From Haloprofundus halobius (GTDB lineage Archaea > Halobacteriota > Halobacteria > Halobacteriales > Haloferacaceae), in assembly GCF_020097835.1 (NCBI RefSeq), contig NZ_CP083668.1:62001-126000 (forward strand): a DNA stretch of 64,000 bases, written 5' to 3'. Below, piece after piece: positions 8,201-15,582 of the stretch (position 1 is its first letter; each line of letters starts with the position of its first letter). A program made the position numbers and the translations under genes. A model generated the notes under the pieces. It worked only from the letters and a program-made list of their open reading frames with translations. It had not been told where the DNA came from and searched no databases.

Positions 8201-8368
8201 TTCAGATTGATACTGCCGATACTCTTTGAAAAGCACGAGAGCGCCTAAGAGACTACCAAAGAGAAGAACAAACGAGACTCCTGAAAATGGCTCCTGCTTA
8301 GCAGCTAAGCCAAAAGGTATCCCCGTTAGGAGGGCCGCAACGATCAACCTCGTCTTCTCGGAGACCAT
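8198..8368 (-). CDS. Small two-helix membrane protein, last cassette of array 1
   Basis: 56 residues from ATG 8368; a longer frame from 8446 adds a basic, unlikely N-terminus reaching into R12. Two hydrophobic helices (about 6-20 and 30-46) and tail FKEYRQYQSE. The stop codon overlaps the end of repeat R11. Confidence 0.6.
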   Translation of the reverse strand: MVSEKTRLIVAALLTGIPFGLAAKQEPFSGVSFVLLFGSLLGALVLFKEYRQYQSE

Positions 8369-8439
8369 ATTCTGGACATGTCTCTGGCTCTGAAGAATAT
8401 GCTTCTTTCGTCGCCTCATCCGAGCAAAATGCGTTACTG

Positions 8440-8490
8440 AGTTCACCCTCTATATTCAGCACGCACTTCTTGTCAGAACCTAAGAATTTA
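8440..8490 (+). repeat. Cassette repeat R12 (left part)
   Basis: TTCACCCTCTATATTCAGCAC, CACTTCTTGTCAGAACCTAAG. Right end missing. It closes the first array; 20 bases further on begins the oligo-T/hairpin leader of the TFB gene. Confidence 0.7.
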
Positions 8491-8508
8491 GACGAGACCG
8501 CACGGCTG

Positions 8509-8535
8509 TTTTTCTGCCCCTGAAGGGTGAGGGGC
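8509..8535 (+). promoter_or_regulatory. Oligo-T plus hairpin leader of the TFB gene
   Basis: TTTTT, then stem GCCCC, loop TGAAGGGTGA, stem GGGGC, 43 bases before the ATG at 8578. The CCC of the 5' strand can instead pair with GGG of the loop, so two structures compete. One of twelve such leaders in this window. Confidence 0.75.
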
Positions 8536-8577
8536 GCGTGGAGACGTGCGATTCGTCTGGTGTCCCTCGTGAGTACC

Positions 8578-9534
8578 ATGGCAACGAGAAACATCTACGA
8601 AACGGTCTTCGATGAAGACGTCCAGCATGAATCCAGTTCGAACAACTGTCCCGAATGCAACGGACACGTGGCGACTAACGCAGTGGAAACAGTTTGTGAA
8701 GACTGTGGTCTCGTCATCGCAGACCAGCAGATTGACCACGGTCCTGAATGGCGCTCGTTCGAAGACGACGACAGCAACCACAAACGGACAGGGTCCACAC
8801 TCACGGCAGCCCGTCACGACCGAGGCTTATCGACCGAGATTGGTCGCAGGACCGATGGGAAGGGAAACACGCTCTCTGGGTCGAAACGATGTCAGCTTGC
8901 CCGACTGCGACGTGAACAGACGCGGGGACGATTCCAGTCGAAAGCCGAGCGGAACCTCGCACACGGCTTGGGTGAGGTTCGACGAGTCGCAAGCGCTTTC
9001 GGGCTTGCTGGTTCGGTTCGCGACCAAGCGTGTCAGCTCTTCCGGAGTGCCCAACGTGAGGACCTCTTGCTTGGTCGATCAATCGAAGCGATCGCCGCCG
9101 CCAGCGTCTATGGGGTCTGTCGGTGTCACGGACGGCCAATCGCGCGCGATGACCTCGTCGACGTTGCTCGAGTCGACCACTCGGGCGTAACAAACGCGTA
9201 CAAAACGTTGAACAGAGAACTGGGACTCCCGACAAAGCCCGTCGCCCCACAATCACTGATTCCGAAGCTCGCTTCGGAACTCGATGTCGACAAGCGGGTT
9301 CGTCGTCGAGCGCGGGCGCTTGCCGAGCGTGCGCACGAGACGTCCATTGCGAACGGCTGTCTGCCGTCCGGAGTTGCTGCAGCCTGTCTCTATCTCGCCA
9401 GTCGTGAACACGGAGAGTCGCTGACACAGACACAAGTTGCTGAAGCCGCTGGAACGACGCCGACAACACTTCGAGCGCGACGTGCAGAACTTACCGAGCT
9501 GGTCGACGGGGAGGTCCAAGTCGCATCAACGTAG
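8578..9534 (+). CDS. tfb: Transcription initiation factor TFIIB homologue (orphan TFB)
   Basis: 318 residues from ATG 8578. The N-terminal zinc ribbon has C-P-E-C ... C-E-D-C (about 21-42), followed by the B-finger region with 'GPEWRSFEDDD', then two cyclin-type repeats (about 120-205 and 215-305), the second containing 'VAAACLYLASREHGESLTQ' and ending in a helix-turn-helix. Binds TBP and the BRE to recruit RNA polymerase. Haloarchaea carry several TFBs; plasmid copies are often divergent. It lies between the cassette array and the TA genes and has the shared hairpin leader, so its own expression probably follows that regulon. Confidence 0.93.
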   Translation: MATRNIYETVFDEDVQHESSSNNCPECNGHVATNAVETVCEDCGLVIADQQIDHGPEWRSFEDDDSNHKRTGSTLTAARHDRGLSTEIGRRTDGKGNTLSGSKRCQLARLRREQTRGRFQSKAERNLAHGLGEVRRVASAFGLAGSVRDQACQLFRSAQREDLLLGRSIEAIAAASVYGVCRCHGRPIARDDLVDVARVDHSGVTNAYKTLNRELGLPTKPVAPQSLIPKLASELDVDKRVRRRARALAERAHETSIANGCLPSGVAAACLYLASREHGESLTQTQVAEAAGTTPTTLRARRAELTELVDGEVQVAST

Positions 9535-9566
9535 GGGTTCTTCAGATGCGTCGTTGGAACAGTCGC

Positions 9567-10061
9567 TCACTCTGCATCCGGCCATTCCGAGAGTGATGGT
9601 TGTCCATCCTGCCACCGAATCGCCTCCAAAGCGGTTGGCAACTGCTGAAGTCGTTGATCGAGTGCTGCAAGCGGATGTGCATCGAGAAATGCCGCAGTAT
9701 GCCTGTCAACAGCGGTGTCCTCGTGGTTAAGTTGAATGTGACAAGGCCCCAATTCAGGATGGTCAGCGTCTTGGTGGAACCCGAGCATGAGGTTCCGCGT
9801 TGGTTCGATCCAATTGATTCGGTAGTACTCGTGGTCAACACCGATTGGATACCAGAATCGAATCTCTAGTCGTGCAGTTTCGATGTCGTAGGAATGATTC
9901 AGGAACGTTGCTGTGTCGATATCAGCGATGACAAAGCGTGGACGACGACGAGATGGACGGTAGCGCACATTCTCACAGCCAGCGTGTTTCGATAGCCGAC
10001 TGTGTACTTCTCGAAGCAGGGTACGTTGCGTATAGCGGTCGCGATTCGCAAGGAAGATCAT
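9567..10061 (-). CDS. TumE-like (DUF6516-like) putative toxin
   Basis: 164 residues. A basic N-terminal half ('RYRPSRRRPRFVIADID') precedes 'HEYYRINWIEPTRNLMLGFH' and 'HPELGPCHIQLNHED', the pattern I associate with haloarchaeal TumE-like proteins. It follows the DUF7342 gene with an 18-base gap on the same strand, the usual order DNA-binding protein then TumE-like partner. Expected role: toxin of a type II toxin-antitoxin pair; the family assignment is from memory and the biochemical target is not known. Confidence 0.6.
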   Translation of the reverse strand: MIFLANRDRYTQRTLLREVHSRLSKHAGCENVRYRPSRRRPRFVIADIDTATFLNHSYDIETARLEIRFWYPIGVDHEYYRINWIEPTRNLMLGFHQDADHPELGPCHIQLNHEDTAVDRHTAAFLDAHPLAALDQRLQQLPTALEAIRWQDGQPSLSEWPDAE

Positions 10062-10079
10062 CGTGGTAGAAAAGAGAGG

Positions 10080-10631
10080 TTAGCTCGTAGCGCGGTCTGC
10101 TGCGTCGGTCATCTGTTTGCGAGTGGTTTCAACATCCGAATACAGTTCGAGAGCGTGCTTGATGAGTTGACGGTCTTCTTCGTTCGCACGCCAGAACGCG
10201 ATGATCTCGCGTCGCTCACGAATTTCAGCGCTAGAGACCTCGCCATCTGCAAGCGACTGTTCGAGCTCTTCCCACGTCTCTACGTTGTAGGTGTCTTGCC
10301 ATCCCTCGATTTCTTCAGCAATGGCCGCCAACTCACTCTGGAGTTCCTCGCGGGCGTTCTCCTCGATGAGGGTGCGGATTTCCTCGAAGAGCAACCGGGT
10401 ATAGTCTGGCTGATACAGCGTAGTGTCACCAGCTTCAATGCGGCGTAACCGACCTTGCTCAACGAGCTCATTCAGCTCGTTGGAGGTGGTACTCCATGCC
10501 GCATCTGCTTGGTCGCTAATCCAATTGGTCGAACGTGGCTCACGGAGTGTTTCGGCGACGGATCGAATCCGCTCACGTGCACTCATTGTCTCTGTCCACG
10601 ATGTAACACCTTCCCGTGGAGACTCAGTCAT
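10080..10631 (-). CDS. DUF7342-type winged-helix protein, putative antitoxin
   Basis: 183 residues from ATG 10631; the frame is open further upstream but would run into the divergent gene. A winged-helix part ('RSVAETLREPRSTNWISDQ', about 23-70) is followed by a long helical tail ('EEIRTLIEENAREELQSEL') and ends near 'ALELYSDVETTRKQM'. Same fold arrangement as the protein at 31665-32240. Upstream partner of the TumE-like gene at 9567; likely binds the shared promoter and neutralises the toxin. Confidence 0.7.
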   Translation of the reverse strand: MTESPREGVTSWTETMSARERIRSVAETLREPRSTNWISDQADAAWSTTSNELNELVEQGRLRRIEAGDTTLYQPDYTRLLFEEIRTLIEENAREELQSELAAIAEEIEGWQDTYNVETWEELEQSLADGEVSSAEIRERREIIAFWRANEEDRQLIKHALELYSDVETTRKQMTDAADRATS

Positions 10632-10763
10632 CTTAGTCACCTCTTGTACTAGCGTTCGTGTCTGGTTCTCATATATCTTTGTGTCTTCTCGAATAATCAA
10701 GAGCGAGAAGTCGGAGTCGTCTCGAAGTTGAAGTACCATGTCGGATGAAATCGAGACAAGCCG

Positions 10764-11558
10764 ATGACTGACCACTACGCCGACTACGAAGCACTCCGTC
10801 CGGTGGGTGAAGCTACCCAAACACCTGACCGCGAACTCAATGCTCGATTCGACGCTCAAGATCGAGAAGAGTCTCTCGTAGGTTACCCAGAGGGTCACCA
10901 GCGAGAGACCAACTGTGCCTCTTGTGGGACATCAATTCTTCCCGGCCAGCCGAAGTGCCGGTTCTGTCTCACTCACCATCTCGATTCATCGGACGAGCAG
11001 CGTCGCTCGGACACCGAGCTGTCGCTCCTGCACGTCGTACACCTGTTTGTCGAGTCGTCGACGTACTACGGCGCCGTCGCGAAGGGAGCCGCCGCAGCGA
11101 GACTACTTGCGACAAATGGGTTCAATCCCGCCGTCGACGAATGCCAGCTCATCTACGACTTCGACGAGGAGCCTGCCGCACAGGTGACCGATGCGTGGCC
11201 GACGCTTCCTGCTGCAATACGAGTCGCTTCAGAGCGTGGCGAGGAGGTACTTGAGGTTGCCCGTGAACGGACGATCTGGCGAAGCACAACTTGCTCACCG
11301 AATAAACACTCGACGTACCTCTACGACGAAAGCGGGAGCGCCATTCAGGATGAAGCGCATCTTTCGACACTCCTTGAGAGCGCAGGCGACGACGGCTGGC
11401 TCGTACCAGCGATTGCCCTCCAGCACTCTCCCATGGAGGGGAGTTCTGAGTCTCGAAAGTACCAGGCACCAATGAAGACATCACTACAGTGTTGGGAGTG
11501 TGGCCGAGAGACTGTACATCGGTTTTCGGCGTTTGAGGAGAGTCCCAACGACGCGTAG
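10764..11558 (+). CDS. Zinc-binding plasmid protein, C-terminal ribbon cut by an in-frame TAG
   Basis: 264 residues to the TAG at 11556. Two zinc sites are visible: C-A-S-C ... C-R-F-C (about 52-68) and C-W-E-C (about 243-246). After the TAG the frame continues for 24 codons to a TAA at 11631-11633 and supplies the missing half of the second ribbon (C-T-L-C plus a further Cys). The ancestral protein was thus about 290 residues, and a single base change created the stop. Central part is alpha-helical with no family I can name. Role unknown. Confidence 0.75.
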   Translation: MTDHYADYEALRPVGEATQTPDRELNARFDAQDREESLVGYPEGHQRETNCASCGTSILPGQPKCRFCLTHHLDSSDEQRRSDTELSLLHVVHLFVESSTYYGAVAKGAAAARLLATNGFNPAVDECQLIYDFDEEPAAQVTDAWPTLPAAIRVASERGEEVLEVARERTIWRSTTCSPNKHSTYLYDESGSAIQDEAHLSTLLESAGDDGWLVPAIALQHSPMEGSSESRKYQAPMKTSLQCWECGRETVHRFSAFEESPNDA

Positions 11559-11654
11559 GCTGGACAGCCAATCTGGGAGTGTACTCTGTGTGGAACACCG
11601 TGCTTTGGGCCTGAACCCAGCAAAAGAGAGTAAGCTCACGCAGAGAGATTTATC

Positions 11655-11674
11655 CACCCCTGAAGGGTGCGGGG
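11655..11674 (+). promoter_or_regulatory. Hairpin leader of the 36-aa/46-aa gene pair
   Basis: CACCC, CTGAA, GGGTG forms one hairpin; CCCC (11657-11660) can alternatively pair with GGGG (11671-11674). The T-run is weaker here (ATTTAT). Start codon 30 bases downstream. Confidence 0.65.
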
Positions 11675-11704
11675 CACTCAAGGACGGCCGTCCCGCGGTT
11701 AGCA

Positions 11705-11815
11705 ATGACACCGAAAGATACCACCAGTCAGACGTTCCTCAAGGGAAATAGACGTATCAACCTCAGCAACACCGGATATCAGATGAGATACATCGCACGG
11801 CAAGGTGTGAACTAA
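11705..11815 (+). CDS. 36-aa basic peptide
   Basis: ATG 11705, stop TAA 11813-11815 overlapping the next start (TAATG). Basic (pI high, unusual for a haloarchaeon) with 'FLKGNRRINLSNTGYQMRY'. Placement directly behind a hairpin leader and in translational overlap with the zinc-ribbon gene supports it being expressed, possibly as a leader peptide. No family recognised. Confidence 0.5.
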   Translation: MTPKDTTSQTFLKGNRRINLSNTGYQMRYIARQGVN

Positions 11816-11955
11816 TGAAACGGTTGCTCATGCGCCTGTTCTCTCCTGACGAGACCGTTGTCCACGAGTGTCGTCGCTGTGGAACAACACTCAACAGCAC
11901 AGATGACTCGTGTTCGGTCTGCGATTCAACCGACGTCGCGACCTACCGATTCTGA
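11815..11955 (+). CDS. 46-aa zinc-ribbon mini-protein
   Basis: ATG 11815 overlaps the stop of the 36-aa frame. Pattern C-R-R-C ... C-S-V-C with 15 residues between (about 19-37), preceded by 'PDETVVHE'. A paralogue with the same layout is encoded at 62569-62712 ('TVHECRNCGTTL'). Such haloarchaeal mini-proteins usually bind one zinc and may act as adaptors or regulators; the specific role is unknown. Confidence 0.7.
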   Translation: MKRLLMRLFSPDETVVHECRRCGTTLNSTDDSCSVCDSTDVATYRF

Positions 11956-12054
11956 GCGCGGAGTGCTTTGGCTGTGGGCAATAGTCTATTCGGAGGGTGT
12001 TGGGAGCCAGCCCAACACACTTTTGGTGTTGGGGGCCATCCCAACAGATAACGG

Positions 12055-12369
12055 ATGGGCCAGGAACTCACACGTCGCTATACGCACGTCGAAGCCGGAC
12101 TCGTCGAAAACGTCGTCATCCGGCGAACAACCGATACAGACACCTACCCATCCGGATGGAAATACACGCTTCACCTCGGAACGCTCGAAGATCTCACGCT
12201 CGTCCGGTACGACAACGCCCACGAAGACACAAAGGGCCACGAACTCCACACTGCGGCCGGCGACACCGACGTTGAGTTCCCGGGTATGGAAGAACTCCTC
12301 GTCGAATTCTGGGCCAGCGCTGACGAATATTGGGATGCCATCGGGGGCAGCCCACCACGGTCGTACTAA
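12055..12369 (+). CDS. tumE: TumE-family toxin
   Basis: 104 residues from ATG 12055. Features of the TumE (DUF6516) family: 'YPSGWKYTLHLGTLEDLTL', then 'VRYDNAHEDTKGHELHT'. It precedes its presumed antitoxin (12400) by 30 bases on the same strand. TumE is the toxin of the TumE-TumA type II pair; the exact target is not established for haloarchaeal members. Confidence 0.78.
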   Translation: MGQELTRRYTHVEAGLVENVVIRRTTDTDTYPSGWKYTLHLGTLEDLTLVRYDNAHEDTKGHELHTAAGDTDVEFPGMEELLVEFWASADEYWDAIGGSPPRSY

Positions 12370-12399
12370 ACTACAATCACAGTCCCAACCAAGACCACC

Positions 12400-12819
12400 A
12401 TGACGACACTTCACATCACCGTCGGCGACCGAGCACAGCTCCGTGAGGACTCCCTGCAGTTCATCCAAAACGCAGAAGCTGATGAGGGAACGGTAGAGGA
12501 TGACCGAGCAATCCTTCAGTTTGGATCCTACGACGATCTCGTCGATAGCCTCACCCCGCTGCGTCTCGAACTTATTCAAGCAATCGCGACAGAACAGCCC
12601 TCAAGTATGCGTGAGGCAGCCCGACTGGTCGACCGCGACGTCTCCGATGTCCACGCAGACTTGAAACATCTGGAGGTACTGGGCATCCTTGAACTCAAAG
12701 AAGGCGGTCCCGGTGGCGCGATTCAACCAGCCGTTCCCTTCGACAAGATTGAGATGCACATCGACTATCCGCTCCTCGACGACGTTGACGCAGACAGTGC
12801 CCCTGCTAGCGCTGACTAG
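12400..12819 (+). CDS. tumA: HVO_A0114-type DNA-binding protein, TumA-like antitoxin
   Basis: 139 residues. Central winged helix with the family signature 'LTPLRLELIQAIATEQPSSM' then 'REAARLVDRDVSDVHADLK' (about 48-90), followed by 'LGILELKEGG' and 'VPFDKIEMHIDYP'. These match the HVO_A0114 family of putative DNA-binding proteins that accompany TumE toxins. Toxin-first order suggests autoregulation by the pair. Confidence 0.8.
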   Translation: MTTLHITVGDRAQLREDSLQFIQNAEADEGTVEDDRAILQFGSYDDLVDSLTPLRLELIQAIATEQPSSMREAARLVDRDVSDVHADLKHLEVLGILELKEGGPGGAIQPAVPFDKIEMHIDYPLLDDVDADSAPASAD

Positions 12820-12961
12820 TTCAATTGGTAGCAAGGCGGATTCCCGCGCACGGTGGTGCGGGGTTGTTGACGAACCTGAAAAGGAGTAGTGTGGCTACAT
12901 TCAAAAAATCAGTGAGACTCATCGGAATCAGAACGACTCAACGCTGAACGCTCCACAGAGG

Positions 12962-12989
12962 TTTTTCTGCCCCCTGAAGGGTGCGGGGC
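12962..12989 (+). promoter_or_regulatory. Oligo-T plus hairpin leader of the SWIM protein
   Basis: TTTTT, stem GCCCC, loop CTGAAGGGTGC, stem GGGGC. Directly overlapping it, GGCAC (12986-12990) can pair with GTGCC (13000-13004) to form a second hairpin that would break the first stem. ATG at 13014. Confidence 0.75.
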
Positions 12990-13013
12990 ACTCAAGAGGT
13001 GCCTCGTAGACCT

Positions 13014-13418
13014 ATGACGAATGCATTTGCACACCTCGACACAACCCGGAGAGTCGTCAAACGAGCCCAGTATGAGGCATTTGAGTTCGAATGCTGCGAC
13101 GGCGGTATTCGCGTCAGAAACTGCAGTCACGCCGAGCCAGCGGATCATGAGTATCACGTTACTGTCGACGACGGAATCCCAGTCGCCTGTGAGTGTCCAG
13201 CCGACGCAAAGTACTCCTCAGCATGTAAACACCGGGTGGCGGTTGCGATTCGACCCCTACTCCTTGATGCCGCTGCAACGCAGGCGGTCGCCGATGGCGG
13301 AACCGTCGTGAGCGACGACGAGACTGCGGAATCAGATGGGTGTGACTGCGCAGATCTCGGCGACGGGTTTCCCTGCTGGGAGTGTTATCGAACCGGGAAG
13401 CGAACGCTGCCGGAGTGA
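13014..13418 (+). CDS. SWIM zinc-finger protein
   Basis: 134 residues from ATG 13014. SWIM motif C-E-C-P-A-D ... C-K-H (about 61-73: 'CECPADAKYSSACKHRVAVA'). A C-terminal cluster C-D-C ... C-W-E-C (about 110-126) may bind a second metal. SWIM domains bind DNA or proteins and are frequent in plasmid and recombination-linked genes. A truncated paralogue lies at 56276-56602. Expressed behind the shared hairpin leader. Confidence 0.85.
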   Translation: MTNAFAHLDTTRRVVKRAQYEAFEFECCDGGIRVRNCSHAEPADHEYHVTVDDGIPVACECPADAKYSSACKHRVAVAIRPLLLDAAATQAVADGGTVVSDDETAESDGCDCADLGDGFPCWECYRTGKRTLPE

Positions 13419-13483
13419 CATCGACCCACGGCTCAAGAAGCGAGCAGCTAGCGGTCCATTTCTCCAAATAATGACAGAAATTG

Positions 13484-13569
13484 TGTGCTGCATACAGAGG
13501 ATGCATCTCTCAGAGAAATCTCGCTTATTCCGTCTCATCGACGCTGGACTAATTGCGATATAGCGCGTA
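13484..13569 (-). repeat. Cassette repeat R13 (inverted, left arm)
   Basis: Reverse complement of the R4 left arm and left end: GTGCTGCATACAGAGGATGC, CTCGCTTATTCCGTCTCA, TGGACTAATTGCGATATAGC. It opens the inverted array next to the second copy of the 53-aa cassette. Confidence 0.85.
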
Positions 13570-13573
13570 CGAA

Positions 13574-13735
13574 CTATGAGGTTCTGAGGAAGTACCAAAC
13601 GAGAACGAGAAGAACCAACCCTAAGAGGACGAATGGAAGTGCGTCCTGAATAATCCGTATTAAACTACCGACAAACTGTGCAGCTGGGTCGGGATCAGGA
13701 TGGGGACGCGGTGTCGAAGTGGTTGTCGAATCCAT
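13574..13735 (-). CDS. 53-aa single-pass membrane protein, inverted copy
   Basis: Minus strand, ATG at 13735, TAG at 13574-13576. It differs from the protein at 2505-2666 by only a handful of residues (for example GSLIRIIQ against GGLIRTVQ). The ~70 bases before the start and the repeat arm after the stop are also conserved, so the duplicated unit is the whole cassette. Confidence 0.8.
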   Translation of the reverse strand: MDSTTTSTPRPHPDPDPAAQFVGSLIRIIQDALPFVLLGLVLLVLVWYFLRTS

Positions 13736-13813
13736 ACGATGACATAGATGATTCGGAGTAAGTACTTTCTCTCTACCGAGCAGTTCGAGTCCCCCAGATG
13801 ATAATTAACCAGT

Positions 13814-13894
13814 AGCCGATACGCGCCCTGTATGCAGCAACACCTCTGCAAACTACCAAGCTTCGGTCAGAAACTCTGTGCGAGATACAAAGGT
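13814..13894 (-). repeat. Cassette repeat R14 (inverted, full, type B)
   Basis: Reads CCGATACGCGCCCTGTATG, CAGCAACACCTCTGC, CTACCAAGCTTCGGTCAG, GTGCGAGATACAAAGG; the reverse complement has all type B blocks. Confidence 0.85.
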
Positions 13895-13958
13895 TGTCTT
13901 CAGTAATAAACTACATGACTGAGAGGTCACGTTCCACGTCACCATCTATCCAAACATC

Positions 13959-14042
13959 ATGAACCGAAAAAAGTCCTCAAATAACTCGGGCCCTTGGCGG
14001 TGTGTCGTATCTTGCTGGCTGTAGTAACGTTGATGCGTTTCA
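13959..14042 (+). pseudogene. Broken lipoprotein signal peptide
   Basis: ATG 13959 starts 'MNRKK', and after two frame shifts the sequence reads 'GVSYLAGCSNVDAF', a perfect lipobox LAGC. Then the frame runs into the convergent lipoprotein gene. It looks like the 5' end of a Tat/Sec lipoprotein gene whose body was lost when the neighbouring gene was placed here. Confidence 0.5.
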
Positions 14043-14846
14043 GTCATCTGCTGTCTGTTCGCTTTGATTTTTGGACCTCTCCACCCACTCAGGCCGACTA
14101 ACTTTCGTTATTCCGAGATCCGTGATTCGCATCCGTTCTGTTACGTGAAGCATCATTCCACCTCGCTCGGTCTCGTATTGTAACTCGTACGACCGAACAA
14201 TCCCGGTATAGTCGATGTGAGCAGTGAAACTGACGTTTTGCAGTTTTTCACCATTGACGGACAGTTGCTGTGTCGAGGCCTCCAGTCGGTGAACTGAGTC
14301 GTCGATCGTTTCCGGTGCTACTGTGGCATTCAGAAGTCTGAAGAGAGTATAAAGGCGTTTTGAGTGCGTACCGTTCTGTACAAGCACTACGCGGTCACTT
14401 TGGCGATAGGTATAATGAACCTCTCCATCGTCCGATTTGCTGTATGTGGCAAGTTCAGAGGTCTTCGGGTCATACCAAATGAAGCTTCGTTTTGGCGAGT
14501 TTGTCACGTTCTTAGGGCCTTTCGACCGTTCTTCAGCGAGTTTTGGCCCACGGTTAACCATCACACGGGTGACGAGGGTCGTGTTCGCGACGACGGTTCC
14601 GTTCTCGGCTCTAAAGACCTGCGTCTGCGTCGATGTACGCGCCTGAGACGACACCGTTTTGCGATGCGTCTGGATGAGTGCCTTCGCGTTGATGACGCCA
14701 TCGCTCGTTAGACCAGGGGCGAGCCAACGTGGATCGCTTGTATGATCCTCACGCGGTTGCCTCTGTGAGAAGTCGTTAAGCAGGCCCCCACACCCCGAGA
14801 GGAGGACTAGTGCGACCACTGCAAGCAAAGCAGCCTTGGAGGGCAT
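14040..14846 (-). CDS. DUF7537-like lipoprotein, cassette between R14 and R15
   Basis: 268 residues. Signal with lipobox LLSGC at about 15-19 ('VALVLLSGCGGLL'). The mature part follows the pattern I know from haloarchaeal DUF7537 lipoproteins: an initial helix 'DGVINAKALIQTHRKTVSSQ', strands with 'TVVANTTLVTRVMV', 'RSFIWYDPKTSELATYSK', and a membrane-distal part near 'IDYTGIVRSYELQYE'. Surface-anchored; function unknown. Confidence 0.8.
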   Translation of the reverse strand: MPSKAALLAVVALVLLSGCGGLLNDFSQRQPREDHTSDPRWLAPGLTSDGVINAKALIQTHRKTVSSQARTSTQTQVFRAENGTVVANTTLVTRVMVNRGPKLAEERSKGPKNVTNSPKRSFIWYDPKTSELATYSKSDDGEVHYTYRQSDRVVLVQNGTHSKRLYTLFRLLNATVAPETIDDSVHRLEASTQQLSVNGEKLQNVSFTAHIDYTGIVRSYELQYETERGGMMLHVTERMRITDLGITKVSRPEWVERSKNQSEQTADD

Positions 14847-15008
14847 AGATGAAACGTTCGGGGGAGGAAATATTAATTTACTGTGACTTCTGATTCTCAG
14901 AGTCTACAGTTCGCTCACTTAGGCTCAATTGGTGGTGAAATTATTTGGGTTGGTCCCCTCATCACTCTCCCCGCTACTATCACCTATGGACTTGCCCGTC
15001 GCTTGTAG

Positions 15009-15090
15009 TAACCGATACGCGCTCTGTATTCAGCAGTCGGTAAACGAAACCTCTCGACTGCTGTCAGTAACGGAGTGCAAGATACAGAGT
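15009..15090 (-). repeat. Cassette repeat R15 (inverted, full, type A)
   Basis: ACCGATACGCGCTCTGTATT, CAGCAGTCGG, CTCTCGACTGCTGTCAGTAA, CGGAGTGCAAGATACAGAG. The inner TACTGACAGCAG block identifies it as type A. Confidence 0.88.
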
Positions 15091-15152
15091 ATCTATCCAT
15101 CGACCGATTCTCGTTCGAAACGGACCGACAAGAAGGCGTGTAAAGGTTTTAG

Positions 15153-15428
15153 TTATTCTCCGTTCCTCCGTTCTCGCTCCTTTTCTAATCTCTCAATTTT
15201 CGGTCTAAGTCGAAACATCACCACGAGAAAGACCGGCAATCCGACTAGCATAGTACCCATATAGGAAACCGCAACAATTTGAGCTAACCTTCCAGGGTCA
15301 TCGTGTTCGGCTTTTCTTGCAGCGGCATATACACCAGCCGCAGACAGTAACGCTGCGGGAAGCGAGAATGCAAACAGCATCCCTAATAAACTATATTGGA
15401 TGCTCTGAGCAAGCGCAAGAAGCGTCAT
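15153..15428 (-). CDS. Small two-helix membrane protein, cassette between R15 and R16
   Basis: 91 residues; hydrophobic helices at about 8-34 and 49-71, followed by a charged tail (RLRPKIERLEKERERRNGE) that should be cytoplasmic and helical. Sole gene of its cassette. Function unknown. Confidence 0.75.
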   Translation of the reverse strand: MTLLALAQSIQYSLLGMLFAFSLPAALLSAAGVYAAARKAEHDDPGRLAQIVAVSYMGTMLVGLPVFLVVMFRLRPKIERLEKERERRNGE

Positions 15429-15511
15429 TGCTCATTTCCTACCCCTCCTACGTTTATAAGTTCGGGAGTTTTGCTGAACTATTTCATTCGTTCATACTAA
15501 CCGCCGACCGA

Positions 15512-15582
15512 GTGACCGATACGCGCATTGTATGCAGCACGGCTCCTGAAACCTATCACCGATTGAGGATTTCAACAGAACT
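15512..15582 (-). repeat. Cassette repeat R16 (inverted, right half)
   Basis: TGACCGATACGCGCATTGTA, TGCAGCACGG, CTGAAACCTATCACCGATTG. Same type as R1 and R20; followed by GATTTCAACAGA, which resembles the end of an IS5-like element also seen near 27240. Confidence 0.75.

Noticed and set aside
12812-12880. tRNA-like sequence (AGTTCAATTGGTAGCAAGG)
   Set aside because: The start resembles a D-arm, but no matching acceptor stem, anticodon arm or T-arm (GGTTC...) can be placed.
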